A stretch of 64,000 nt of DNA from positions 434,001 to 498,000 of the forward strand of contig JAJEBY010000016.1 in NCBI GenBank assembly GCA_022822305.1. The letters are read 5' to 3'. This document shows, in pieces, positions 17,425-27,918 of this stretch (the first letter of the stretch is position 1; the number at the start of each line of letters is the position of its first letter). The position numbers and the translations under genes were made by a program. This stretch comes from Anaerolineae bacterium (GTDB taxonomy: Bacteria; Chloroflexota; Anaerolineae; Aggregatilineales; Phototrophicaceae). The notes below the pieces were generated by a model, which was not told where the DNA came from, ran no database searches, and saw only the letters and a list, made by a program, of their open reading frames with translations.

Positions 17425-18171
17425 TCAGGCAGGCTGATCGGGCAAGTCGATATCCTCGGGCAGCCCCTGGGCTTCAAGCTGCTGCAGGGCGGCGCGGGCG
17501 GCTTGCTGAGCGGCGGCGCGCTTGCTGGATCCGATGCCGGTACCGATGATGCTGTCGCTTATGGTCACCTCGACGCGGAACTCACGCGCGTGATCGGGTC
17601 CGTCGGCGCCGGCCACGCGATAGCGAGGCGTGATGCTCAGGCGCGCCTGAATGCGCTCCTGCAATTCGCTGCGCGCGTCAATATGCAGATTGTGCTCGAT
17701 AATGTGATCGAGCAGGTCGAGCAAACGCGGCGTGATGAATGCCGTCACCGTTTCCATGCCACGATCCAGGTAGATGGCGCCGATGATCGCTTCGAATGCG
17801 CGGCAGAGGATGGTGGCGCGCTGACGGCCGCCGCTGATTTCCTCGCCGTGGCCGATGCGCAGGTATTCGCCAACTTGAAAGGCCCGGCCCAGATTTGCCA
17901 GTGAGTCGGTCTTGACCAGGGCGGCGCGAAGCTGTGTCAGTTCACCTTCGGAGACATCGGGAAACTTGCGGTAGAGCAGGTCGGCAACGAGGATATCGAG
18001 GACGGCGTCGCCCAGGAATTCCAGGCGCTCGTTGTCGCTGACGCTATTTTCACGACCGAATTCGTTGACGTAGGAGCGGTGGGTAAGCGCCTGCGTGAGC
18101 AAGTCCGGATCCCGGAATTCCACGCCCAAAACATCTTCGTAGTTAAGTGCGGTTTCGTTCGTCTTTTCCAT
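17425..18171 (-). CDS. rnc: Ribonuclease III
   Basis: Double-strand-specific endoribonuclease for rRNA and mRNA processing. The catalytic signature NERLEFLGDAVLD and the downstream acidic motif (CRAFEAIIGAIYLDRG) supply the metal-binding residues. A dsRBD follows (SELQERIQARLSITPRY ... SSKRAAAQQAARAAL). The ATG at 18169-18171 (MEKTNE) is preferred, giving 248 residues; an in-frame ATG at 18207 would add 12 residues and cannot be excluded. It is the last gene of the yraN-miaA-moa run and converges on the SUV3-like helicase with 1 nt between stops. Confidence 0.95.
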   Translation of the reverse strand: MEKTNETALNYEDVLGVEFRDPDLLTQALTHRSYVNEFGRENSVSDNERLEFLGDAVLDILVADLLYRKFPDVSEGELTQLRAALVKTDSLANLGRAFQVGEYLRIGHGEEISGGRQRATILCRAFEAIIGAIYLDRGMETVTAFITPRLLDLLDHIIEHNLHIDARSELQERIQARLSITPRYRVAGADGPDHAREFRVEVTISDSIIGTGIGSSKRAAAQQAARAALQQLEAQGLPEDIDLPDQPA

Positions 18172-18218
18172 CGCTCTGCATGTGTCACTTGGTTGGGATG
18201 AAGGCATCCGGTTGAGCT

Positions 18219-18950
18219 TTAGTCATCGCCGCGGTCGCTCGCTTGGGGCTGATATCCGCCTTCAATCCAGGCAGCGCCATCACGGCCGATTTCCTTTTTC
18301 CAAACGGGTACGATCTCCTTGAGCCGGTCGATGCCATAGCGCGCCGCTTCGAAGCAGCCGTCATCACGGTGGGGCGAGGAGCAGGCGATCAGCACGGTAT
18401 TCTCGCCGACTCCCAGCTTGCCGATTCGCTGCACGATGGCGATGCCCTCGACCCGATCCCACCGGTCACGAATTTCCGCCGCCACTTGTTTCATCTTTGC
18501 CAGCGCCATGGGCTGATAGGCCTCATATTCGAGCGATTGTGTCTGTGGCAGGTGGCCGTCGCGCTCGGTTTGTCCGCGAACCATGCCCGTGAAAAGGCAG
18601 ACTGCGCCCGTACGCGCGGTGGTGATAGCGGCGATGATTTCGTCGTGATCGATGGGTTGCGCCGGCAAGCGAAAGATCTCCGGCCGATCGCCGGCATCGC
18701 CCGCGCCACCGCTGACCGGCGGGAAGAAGGCCACTTCGTCGCCGTCGGCGAGCGTGTCATTGTCGAAGGCAAAATCCTCGTTAATGGCGGACAAGGCGAC
18801 GCGCAAGTTGTCTTCGACAGCGGGATAGCGCCGGATAAGCTCCGCGCGCAGTTGCGCTACCGTGTTTGCGCGGGAGTCGAGCTCGAGAATTAGCTGACGG
18901 TCGCCGACCAGGTCGCGCAATGTGGCAAAGAAGAGCACGGTGATTTGCAT
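18219..18950 (-). CDS. moaX: MoaD-MoaE fusion (molybdopterin synthase, MoaX-like)
   Basis: 243 residues with both molybdopterin synthase subunits in one chain. Residues 1-82 are ubiquitin-like MoaD ending FFPPVSGG. From about residue 90 to the end is MoaE (AVCLFTGMVRGQTERDG ... SPHRDDGCFEAARYGIDRLKEIVPVWKKE). MoaD needs a free C-terminal Gly-Gly for adenylation and thiocarboxylation, but here GG at 81-82 is internal. It must be cleaved after GG, as reported for mycobacterial MoaX, or be inactive. It lies 8 nt after moaC and 11-47 nt before rnc, depending on the rnc start. The symbol follows the mycobacterial fusion. Confidence 0.92.
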   Translation of the reverse strand: MQITVLFFATLRDLVGDRQLILELDSRANTVAQLRAELIRRYPAVEDNLRVALSAINEDFAFDNDTLADGDEVAFFPPVSGGAGDAGDRPEIFRLPAQPIDHDEIIAAITTARTGAVCLFTGMVRGQTERDGHLPQTQSLEYEAYQPMALAKMKQVAAEIRDRWDRVEGIAIVQRIGKLGVGENTVLIACSSPHRDDGCFEAARYGIDRLKEIVPVWKKEIGRDGAAWIEGGYQPQASDRGDD

Positions 18951-18958
18951 TGGTCAAC

Positions 18959-19447
18959 CTATGCTTCCGCTAGGTAATCGCCACGGACGCCGCCTCGTTT
19001 TTCGATCAGCCGGATGTCCGTCAAGCGCATGCCGCGGTCGACGGCTTTGGCCATATCGTAGATGGTGAGAGCAGCGACGGAAACCGCGGTCAGGGCTTCC
19101 ATTTCCACGCCGGTCTTGCCCGTTGACGCGACCGTGGCCTCAATTTCTATCGCGCAGCCTTGATCGTCGAAAGCGAATTCCAGGGCGATCCTATCGATGG
19201 GAATCGGATGACAGAGCGGAATAAGCTCGGCGGTACGTTTGGCGGCCATGATGCCGGCGATGCGCGCGGTATTGAGAACATCGCCCTTTTTCAAGTTGCC
19301 GGCGCGGATCAGCTGGAGCGTCTCCGGCGCCATCCAGACGCGCCCGGCGGCCCGGGCGATGCGCTGATTGGCGGGCTTGGCGCCAATATCGACCATGTTG
19401 GCCTGGCCACGCTCGTCCAAATGTGTCAGCCGCTTCGAGTCTTCCAT
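18959..19447 (-). CDS. moaC: Cyclic pyranopterin monophosphate synthase
   Basis: 162 residues, full length. Catalyses the second half of cPMP formation from GTP in molybdenum cofactor synthesis, together with MoaA (not in the window). Recognisable blocks are [20 protein letters not shown], the catalytic [12 protein letters not shown] and [21 protein letters not shown]. It is directly followed by the MoaD-MoaE fusion, giving two consecutive pathway steps. Confidence 0.96.
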   Translation of the reverse strand: MEDSKRLTHLDERGQANMVDIGAKPANQRIARAAGRVWMAPETLQLIRAGNLKKGDVLNTARIAGIMAAKRTAELIPLCHPIPIDRIALEFAFDDQGCAIEIEATVASTGKTGVEMEALTAVSVAALTIYDMAKAVDRGMRLTDIRLIEKRGGVRGDYLAEA

Positions 19448-19508
19448 TCAGGTACCTTTGACTGATTCGCAGATCGGCGCAGGCGTCTTCACAAGCCCCG
19501 CTGCGAGC

Positions 19509-20186
19509 TTATGACGAGGCGGCGGCAATCGCGACCGGGTCTGAGAATACGACGCTTTCCGACAGAAAATCCAGCCCCTGATCGGGATAGATGGCGCGCG
19601 TCGCTTCGTTTTGTGGCTGCTGCGTTCCCGCGACGGACATGCGGTAGTAAGCGCGGGCGGAACCGCCATCGTCGATCATGGCTTGTGAGGCCCTCAGTTC
19701 CAGCGAATGGACGCAGCGCTGTCTGGGACCCAGGAGACGGACATCGCCCTCGTCGTAGGTCTCGGGATTGAGCTCCTCGCGTTCTCGCAAACCGGCGGCG
19801 GGCGCGGGTTCAATGATAATGCCAAAACCGTCGGTTTCGTCGTCGGTCTCGATGACGGCGAAATTGTCGTCCTGGAATATGATAGGCACGGCGCCCAGCG
19901 ACGTATTGATGACGGTCAAGCGCAACTGCAATCCGCCATCGTCGGCGATGGCTGTTGACGACAATTCCAGCCGCAATGGATCCTGTACGACGCGGCCGAT
20001 AACCGACTGATGAGCGGCGAGGTCAAGAGCGGCCGGCAGACGCGCGCAAGGTATGCCCGAGAACAGGTATGGAGACAGGTCCGAGAGGAATTGGGGCAGG
20101 CGATCGGGCAAGACAAAGATGACCAGCACGATCAACAAGACGAGGCCGATAAAGGGATTGGGATTTGCGCCGTCAGCTTGCAGCAT
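19509..20186 (-). CDS. Hypothetical single-pass membrane-anchored protein
   Basis: 225 residues, family not recognised. One hydrophobic segment at about residues 12-30 (PFIGLVLLIVLVIFVLP) follows a short N-terminus. The rest is probably an extracytoplasmic beta-rich domain (LRLELSSTAIADDGGLQLRLT) and ends with an Ala-rich tail. It starts 6 nt after miaA and precedes moaC by 61 nt, so it is almost certainly cotranscribed. Context gives no clear function. Confidence 0.75.
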   Translation of the reverse strand: MLQADGANPNPFIGLVLLIVLVIFVLPDRLPQFLSDLSPYLFSGIPCARLPAALDLAAHQSVIGRVVQDPLRLELSSTAIADDGGLQLRLTVINTSLGAVPIIFQDDNFAVIETDDETDGFGIIIEPAPAAGLREREELNPETYDEGDVRLLGPRQRCVHSLELRASQAMIDDGGSARAYYRMSVAGTQQPQNEATRAIYPDQGLDFLSESVVFSDPVAIAAASS

Positions 20187-20192
20187 TTGCGA

Positions 20193-21128
20193 TCACGCGT
20201 CGAGCCATTCGACCAGGAACTGTACCAATTCAGAGCGGTCCAGCTGCTCCACATTATGCCATAGAATGCCGTTGTCGTGGCCGCGGAACCAGACGTCCTG
20301 GCGGCGGATGAATTCGTGCGTGCTGAACTTTGCCCGCTCGATAGCTTGGTCGAGCGACAATTCGTCGAGCAGGTGCGCGGCGATTTCGAGATAACCCAAT
20401 CCGCTGAGACTGGGCAGGCTGCGGTCGAAGCCCATCCTCAGCAGTTGGCGAACTTCGTCGACGAAGCCAGCCGCGATCATTTTGTCGACGCGTTGATCGA
20501 CGCGCGGATAAAGCTGCGCGCGGTCGAGGCGTAAACCGAGCGTCAAGACGCGGTAGGGCGGCGGACTTTTGCGCTGCAGATCGCTGATGGCTCGGCCGGT
20601 CAAGCGCTGAACTTCCAGGGCGCGGATGACGCGGCGCGTGTTATTGGGGTGGATGCGCTCGGCGGACACCGGATCGACCTGCCGCAGTTCATCGTGCAGC
20701 GCCTCGGCGGAGTTTTGAGCGACGAAGGACTCCAGCTCGGAGCGGAGATCGCGGTTGGGAGGCACGCGCGGAATCGACCAGCCTTCTTCAACGGCCGTGA
20801 TATATTGTCCGCTGCCGCCAACCAGAAAAGGCAGCTTTTCGCGCTGGTGAATGTCGTCGATGGTTTGGTAAGCCAGGTCTTGATATTCGGCGAGGCTGAG
20901 ATTGTAGTCCGGCTCGACGAAGTCAATCAGATGATGGGGTATTTGGGCGCGCTGTTCCGGGGTCGGTTTGGCGGTGCCGATATCCAGGTAGCGGTAGACT
21001 TGACGGCTGTCCGCGCCGATGATCTCGCCATTCAGCCGCCCCGCCAATTGCAGCGCCAGCTCGGTTTTGCCGACGCCCGTGGGGCCGAGGATGATTACGA
21101 GCGGCGTGCGTTTACCAGTCAAAGGCAT
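20193..21128 (-). CDS. miaA: tRNA dimethylallyltransferase
   Basis: 311 residues. Transfers dimethylallyl to N6 of A37 in tRNAs reading codons that begin with U. P-loop GPTGVGKTELALQLA, the DSRQVYRYLDIGTAKPT block, and the conserved GLGYLEIAAHLL and RRQDVWFRGHD regions are all present. Its start overlaps the end of yraN by 17 nt, suggesting translational coupling. Confidence 0.96.
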   Translation of the reverse strand: MPLTGKRTPLVIILGPTGVGKTELALQLAGRLNGEIIGADSRQVYRYLDIGTAKPTPEQRAQIPHHLIDFVEPDYNLSLAEYQDLAYQTIDDIHQREKLPFLVGGSGQYITAVEEGWSIPRVPPNRDLRSELESFVAQNSAEALHDELRQVDPVSAERIHPNNTRRVIRALEVQRLTGRAISDLQRKSPPPYRVLTLGLRLDRAQLYPRVDQRVDKMIAAGFVDEVRQLLRMGFDRSLPSLSGLGYLEIAAHLLDELSLDQAIERAKFSTHEFIRRQDVWFRGHDNGILWHNVEQLDRSELVQFLVEWLDA

Positions 21129-21477
21129 CGGTCACGTGATCGATTATCGGCGGCTTGCTGCGGTCGAGGGCGATGCCGATAGCGTCAATCCGCCAGCGAG
21201 TATCGTCATCCAACTCATGATCATGCAAATACTGATAGACCGCTTTGATGAGCCGTTCGTGCTTGGCCGGCGTGATTGCGGCGAAAGCGGATTCGGTATC
21301 TTGGCTGTGACGCGTCTTGACCTCGACGAAGACCAATTGATCACCGCGCCGGGCGACAATATCAATTTCGCCGAAACGCGTCGACCAATTGGTATCGACG
21401 ATGGAGTATCCGCGCCGCTTCAAAAATGCTTGCGCGATTCTCTCACCGCGCGTTCCAGTTCGTCGGGTTGAAGTCAT
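21112..21477 (-). CDS. YraN/UPF0102 family nuclease-like protein
   Basis: 121 residues, typical length for UPF0102. The restriction-endonuclease-like core is visible: RGERIAQAFLKRRGY, then FGEIDIVARRGDQLVFVEVK with the D/ExK-type acidic residues and lysine. Known members are poorly characterised and are thought to act on DNA or Holliday junctions. It is the first gene of the minus-strand miaA-moa-rnc run. Confidence 0.9.
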   Translation of the reverse strand: MTSTRRTGTRGERIAQAFLKRRGYSIVDTNWSTRFGEIDIVARRGDQLVFVEVKTRHSQDTESAFAAITPAKHERLIKAVYQYLHDHELDDDTRWRIDAIGIALDRSKPPIIDHVTDAFDW

Positions 21478-21814
21478 GGATCCAGGGACCGCATTTTGTG
21501 AATCATCTTAGCGCAGAAGTGTCACTGTAGAAACACTTTTCCGGTGTTGCAAAATGACAGCTTTAGGCTAACATTCGCTGGGTTTGAAATAAGGCTCAAG
21601 TCGCGGCAAGCAAGTCGGGACGACGCCAACATCTTCGAGTGAGACTTGGTCATCCTCGCCAATCATAAGTGAATTGACGCTGCGCCATTGAGTCAATTGG
21701 CTGATTTGGGCAGCGCTCAATTTGCAGTTGAGGTGAGACAGGCTGAATCGGAAATCCGCGCGTTGCGGCGCCGGATGCAGTCGGAAATGATAGTGATAAA
21801 GGGAGTTTGAACAT
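21478..21814. other. Intergenic region between yraN and hppA
   Basis: About 337 nt between divergent genes; promoters for both must lie here. Two overlapping short dyads, AGTGT/ACACT (21519-21538) and AACAC/GTGTT (21532-21548), could form alternative hairpins. A minus-strand ORF of up to 94 codons ends near 21568 and runs back over the hppA start. Its C-terminal half looks protein-like but I recognise nothing and see no ribosome-binding site, so it is not called as a gene. Confidence 0.4.
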
Positions 21815-24013
<2,199 letters not shown>

Positions 24014-24053
24014 GTTGGCCGGCAATTGCGCCTTGTACAGATTTGGATATGTT

Positions 24054-24091
24054 AAACAGCATCGGAGCGAATTCGGTGCTGTTTTTGTTTT
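24054..24091 (+). terminator. Rho-independent terminator of hppA
   Basis: An 11-bp stem pairs AAACAGCATCG with CGGTGCTGTTT (one G-U wobble) around a 9-nt loop, followed by TTGTTTT. It begins 41 nt after the hppA stop. Confidence 0.85.
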
Positions 24092-24145
24092 GCAACAGTG
24101 CTGTGTCAGGTGTTTGCGCCTTGGTGGCGACGGGAGGGCTGGGTC

Positions 24146-24613
24146 GTGAAAATGGATGCGGATGGTCCGCGCGGTCTTTATTTTGAGGAATTTGAAATCG
24201 GCGCGACGATGAGGACGCGGGGGCGCACGATTACGGAAGCGGACTTGGTGCAGTTCGCCGCTTTGACCGGCGACTACAATCCGATGCATACCGATGCCGA
24301 ATACAGCCGAGACGCTTTCATGGGCGCGCGCGTGGCGCACGGCATGCTGACACTGAGCTACGCTGTCGGCCAAGCCTATCAGCTGGGCATCCTGGAGCGA
24401 ACCGTGCTCGGATTTCGCGGGCTGGAGATGAAGTTCAGCAGTCCGGTTTTCATCGGCGATACCATTCACGCCGAAATCAAAGTCAGCGATACCAAGCCGG
24501 CCAGGCGCCTGGGCGGGGGCGTAGTGACGCTGGAGCTGCGCATTGTCAAGCAAGATGGGGCTATCGCGCAAAGAGGCAGCATGACCCTGCTGATGATGTC
24601 GCGACCTGAGTAG
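24146..24613 (+). CDS. MaoC-like (R)-specific hot-dog hydratase/dehydratase
   Basis: About 155 residues. MaoC-type hot-dog fold with the hydratase 2 motif FAALTGDYNPMHTDAEY...FMGARVAHGML, which includes the catalytic Asp and His. Members act on enoyl-CoA or related acyl thioesters; the substrate is not readable. The start is set at GTG 24146 because GGGAGGG ends 7 nt upstream; ATG 24152 is two codons later. The frame extends further upstream, but that part overlaps the hppA terminator and is not family-like. It is likely a single-gene unit. Confidence 0.85.
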   Translation: MKMDADGPRGLYFEEFEIGATMRTRGRTITEADLVQFAALTGDYNPMHTDAEYSRDAFMGARVAHGMLTLSYAVGQAYQLGILERTVLGFRGLEMKFSSPVFIGDTIHAEIKVSDTKPARRLGGGVVTLELRIVKQDGAIAQRGSMTLLMMSRPE

Positions 24614-24700
24614 TGTAGTAGACCTGTGCAATGGCGTCAGCGTCGCCGCCTGAAGCGCGATTCCCCCTGGCGCGCGCCAATCGTCCGGCGATTATTCGTA

Positions 24701-24718
24701 ACAAACCTCGCAGTTTGT
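24701..24718. repeat. Palindrome with CTCGCA loop in a convergent intergenic region
   Basis: ACAAAC and GTTTGT form a 6-bp stem around CTCGCA, followed by CGGCGCG. It lies between the convergent MaoC and SRPBCC genes. The loop resembles that of the palindrome at 3242, although the arms differ. It could act as a weak bidirectional terminator or be a dispersed repeat. Confidence 0.35.
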
Positions 24719-24750
24719 CGGCGCGCGGTGGATGGTGGTTCTTACGCGGG

Positions 24751-25221
24751 TTAATTCAGCTGCGTCTCCCGACGCGTGCGCCAATGCCGATAGGCAAACA
24801 GGATTCGCAGTGGCAACCCGTCAAAAGCCAGGCGCGTCAACAAGCCCGGCAGTCCCGGACGATGCGCCAGCGTGATGCGATCGGTCAATTCGACGCCGCC
24901 GGCCACCGGCTCGAAAATGTGCTCGTGACGCCAATAAGCCATGGGTCCTTCGACCTGCAAATCGGCGAAGGAGTTGCCGGTCGGTCCGGGCTCGTGGCGA
25001 GCGATCCAGGGCACGATAAATGGACCGAACCGCAGAGTGAAGTTAATGTCGCCGTCGGTGATTGACCGGCGATTATCGCGGCGCACAGACATGACGACGG
25101 GCGGAGGCGTTAATTTGGAGAGGGCGCGCGGATCCTCGTGGAACTTCTGGATGCGATCCAGCGTGGTATTGATGAAGCTGGTTTTGGTGAACCTGCGCTT
25201 GCCGTTTGTGAGCGAGATCAT
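24751..25221 (-). CDS. SRPBCC (START-like) ligand-binding domain protein
   Basis: About 156 residues from the ATG at 25219-25221 (MISLTNGKRRF); an upstream in-frame start is possible. It is a single SRPBCC/polyketide-cyclase-like domain: N-terminal strand KRRFTKTSFINTTLDRIQKF, central FADLQVEGPMAYWRHEHIFEP, then GGVELTDRITLAHRPG and a C-terminal helix with RHWRTRRETQL. Family members bind hydrophobic ligands or act as cyclase-like proteins; no catalytic residue is diagnostic. It lies about 115 nt downstream of the pyrF end and may be read independently. Confidence 0.78.
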   Translation of the reverse strand: MISLTNGKRRFTKTSFINTTLDRIQKFHEDPRALSKLTPPPVVMSVRRDNRRSITDGDINFTLRFGPFIVPWIARHEPGPTGNSFADLQVEGPMAYWRHEHIFEPVAGGVELTDRITLAHRPGLPGLLTRLAFDGLPLRILFAYRHWRTRRETQLN

Positions 25222-25335
25222 CGAGTCACACCGTGCGATTGGTTTGACAGTCCACAATCATAATACGATTCGCATCAGAAGCGCAGCTTATGACAAGATT
25301 AGGCCCGTATGAGAGGCGAACGCGCTGGATCTGCG

Positions 25336-26139
25336 CTAGGGCGCGCGATGCTGGTTGATGACGTCGCGCAGGGAGGATGCTGCTTCGGCGGGCTCGCTGG
25401 CGAAAATGATGCTGCGCGAGGCGTTGATGATAAGGCCCTGGCCGCGGCTGTTGAGGCCGGCGCGGACGACTGATGCGACATCGCCGCCTTGAGCGCCGAT
25501 GCCGGGCACGAGCAGCGTCATGTCACCGGCGATCGCGCGAATCTGCCCCATTTCTTCCGGATAGGTTGCCGCCGCCACCAACATACAGTTGTTGTTGCTA
25601 TTCCATTGGTCGGCGACGGCTATGGCGACTTGCTTCCAGAGCGCTTGGCCGGCGATCTCAAGATTCTGGAATTCAGCCGAACCCGGATTGGATGTTCGGC
25701 AGAGAATGATGCAGGCTTTATCGCGGTAATCAAGGAAAGGCTGCAGCGCGTCGCGACCAAGATATGGACTGAGGGTAACGGCGTCGAATCCCAGTTCGTC
25801 GAAGATGGCGCGGGCATAGGCGGCGCTGCTGTTGCCGATATCGCCGCGCTTGGCATCGCTGATGGTCAGGATGTCGGGATGTTCGCCGCGCAGGTATTCC
25901 AGTGAATCCGCGAGCTGGCGCAAGCCGGAGGGTCCGGCCGCTTCGTAAAAGGCCATGTTGAACTTGAAGGCGGCTGCATGAGGCGCGGTGAGATCAATGA
26001 TGCGTCGGTTGAATGTCAGTTGCGGTGAATCGTGCTGCCGTGCCCATTCGGGCAGGCTTGTGGCGTCGCTGTCAAGTCCGACGCAGAGCAGCGAATTGAC
26101 AGCCCCGGCGCGGGCCGCGTATTTCTTTTCCGCGGTCAT
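25336..26139 (-). CDS. pyrF: Orotidine 5'-phosphate decarboxylase
   Basis: 267 residues, the longer type-2 form. Makes UMP from OMP, the last step of de novo pyrimidine synthesis. Catalytic DAKRGDIGNSS is clear, as is the N-terminal LCVGLDSD and the phosphate-loop region LVPGIGAQGGD. Its start overlaps the end of pyrE by 4 nt. It is the last gene of the pyr cluster. Confidence 0.95.
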   Translation of the reverse strand: MTAEKKYAARAGAVNSLLCVGLDSDATSLPEWARQHDSPQLTFNRRIIDLTAPHAAAFKFNMAFYEAAGPSGLRQLADSLEYLRGEHPDILTISDAKRGDIGNSSAAYARAIFDELGFDAVTLSPYLGRDALQPFLDYRDKACIILCRTSNPGSAEFQNLEIAGQALWKQVAIAVADQWNSNNNCMLVAAATYPEEMGQIRAIAGDMTLLVPGIGAQGGDVASVVRAGLNSRGQGLIINASRSIIFASEPAEAASSLRDVINQHRAP

Positions 26140-26780
26140 GTCTGCGCTGGCTCCCAGGCATGCGGATCGCGAAACCAGGCCCTGATGATATCTTCGTCAT
26201 CGGCGCTATAGAGGGCGCGTTCCTCGGCAAGTTCAAGGATGGTCACGAAATCGGTGAGCGTATGCAAGGACACCTTGGCTGCGGCGAATGCACTCGCCGC
26301 TGCTGCGAAACCGTAGCTTACAATGGCGATGACATCCGCGACAATCGCGCCGGCCTCACGCAAGGCGGTCACTGCGGATAGACTGCTGCCGCCGGTGGTG
26401 ACCAAATCCTCGAGCAGGAGAACGCGCCTGCCGGCAACATCGCCGCCTTCAATGCGCTGTCCGGTGCCGTGCCCCTTGCTCTCTTTGCGGATGAAGACCG
26501 CGGGTTTCCGCAAGATATACCCGAGAGCGGAACTATGAGGAACGCCGCCGACAGCCACGCCGGCGACGATATCGAAACCCAAGCTCAGGTCATGGATGGC
26601 GGATGTGAAACCGTCGACGATGATTTGCCACTCTTGCGGGTGATATATCAGCCGCCGGTTGTCGACGTATACGGGGGAAACGATACCCGATTTGAAGGTG
26701 ATCGGCGATCGTGGCGAAAAGCCGACCGCGCCGATATCAAGCAAGGCTTTGGCGATGGACCGCTTCGTATTCGAGCTCAT
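26136..26780 (-). CDS. pyrE: Orotate phosphoribosyltransferase
   Basis: 214 residues. Converts orotate and PRPP to OMP. Shows FKSGIVSPVYVDNRRL near the N-terminus, VAGVAVGGVPHSSALGY, and the PRPP loop VLLLEDLVTTGGSSL. The 5' end overlaps pyrD by 44 nt and the 3' end overlaps pyrF by 4 nt, so the two steps flanking OMP are translationally linked. Confidence 0.95.
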   Translation of the reverse strand: MSSNTKRSIAKALLDIGAVGFSPRSPITFKSGIVSPVYVDNRRLIYHPQEWQIIVDGFTSAIHDLSLGFDIVAGVAVGGVPHSSALGYILRKPAVFIRKESKGHGTGQRIEGGDVAGRRVLLLEDLVTTGGSSLSAVTALREAGAIVADVIAIVSYGFAAAASAFAAAKVSLHTLTDFVTILELAEERALYSADDEDIIRAWFRDPHAWEPAQT

Positions 26781-27918
26781 GCTGCGCTACTTCGCTTTCG
26801 ATTAATGCGGCGGCCAGAGGACCTCTGTAAACCAGCGCCGACCAATATTGCCCGGCTTTGACGCCGAGATCACGATAAGCCTTCCAGCTGGCGCCATCGA
26901 GGATGCCGCCGCAGGCGATCAGATCTCCATCGTAATGCAACTCCAGCGCCGCCGAACGCAAATGCTTGATCGCGTCCAGCGCCGGCGCAAAAAGCTCCCC
27001 GCCGCCGACGCCGGCAATCTGAGCGGGATCAGCCGGGCTCGGTTTGGGCAGCGTGTTGGTGGCGATGACGGCTGCGACGCCAACCGCTTTGAAGACGCGA
27101 ATCAAGGCGTGATACTGTGACTGTGAAAGTCCCGGACTGATTTTGACCCACAGCGGCGCAGCGATCGCGCGCGATCCGAGACAATCGATGAAGGCGCTGC
27201 AATAGCGGCCGGTTTCGTCCTCCAATTGCAGATTGAGCGGGTCGTCTTCGGTGTTGGGGCAACTCAGGTTGAGTGTGAACCAGCTTGGTATGATGCCGGC
27301 GTCAAGGAAGAACTCGAGCGATTCAACCACTTCTCTTGCGCCGGTTTTGGCATCGCTCACGCCCGGCGACGCCGCAATGTTGATGCCGTATTCTGCCGGA
27401 AGCCGGTCTTTGTGCCGCGCGAGAAAGGCGGCGGCGGCGCGCGCGCCCGGATTCTTCAGCCCGATGCGGTTTTGCGTCGAGCGCGATTTCGTGTGTCGCC
27501 ACACCACCGGTTCCTCATTGCCCATTCGGGGATGGCGCGTGAATGAGCCGAATTCCACCGGTCCCGCCAAGGCTGGAATTATGCGCCAGCCGGGGATGAT
27601 GTTGCGTCCCGGATCGACGGCAGCTTGCATCGCCGATGGCTCGTCGGGAAATCCGTCTCCCTTCACCAAACCAGCGGCCAGCATCAACGGGTGGGATAGC
27701 TGTGTTCCGCCGACGGCAACTGGCCCCGGATCAAAGGCGGAAGCATGCAGCCGGCGCGCCAGGCGCAGTGCGGCGGGGGACTTGTCCAGGCGCCGCAAGA
27801 CCGCAATCAGGGCATTGTGAGCGCGCTGCGCGGACAGCCTGAAGGTGAGTGAATGGTTGATGGCGGTCCAGGTCGTCTGGTAGATTGCCAGCAGATTTGA
27901 CGGGCGCTTGTCCTTCAT
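26737..27918 (-). CDS. pyrD: Dihydroorotate dehydrogenase (class 2-like)
   Basis: 393 residues. Oxidises dihydroorotate to orotate using FMN. An N-terminal helical extension (about 1-55) suggests the membrane-associated quinone-linked class 2. The barrel contains LMLAAGLVKGDGFPD, RIGLKNPGARAAA, FTLNLSCPNTEDDPLNLQ and the FMN-phosphate region GGILDG. In the NLSCPN motif Ser is the class 2 catalytic base. It overlaps pyrC by 4 nt and pyrE by 44 nt. Confidence 0.93.
   Translation of the reverse strand: MKDKRPSNLLAIYQTTWTAINHSLTFRLSAQRAHNALIAVLRRLDKSPAALRLARRLHASAFDPGPVAVGGTQLSHPLMLAAGLVKGDGFPDEPSAMQAAVDPGRNIIPGWRIIPALAGPVEFGSFTRHPRMGNEEPVVWRHTKSRSTQNRIGLKNPGARAAAAFLARHKDRLPAEYGINIAASPGVSDAKTGAREVVESLEFFLDAGIIPSWFTLNLSCPNTEDDPLNLQLEDETGRYCSAFIDCLGSRAIAAPLWVKISPGLSQSQYHALIRVFKAVGVAAVIATNTLPKPSPADPAQIAGVGGGELFAPALDAIKHLRSAALELHYDGDLIACGGILDGASWKAYRDLGVKAGQYWSALVYRGPLAAALIESEVAQHELEYEAVHRQSLA

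Noticed and set aside
24631-25065. 144-codon plus-strand ORF
   Set aside because: It lies largely antisense to the SRPBCC gene, which has a coherent domain. No ribosome-binding site or family match.
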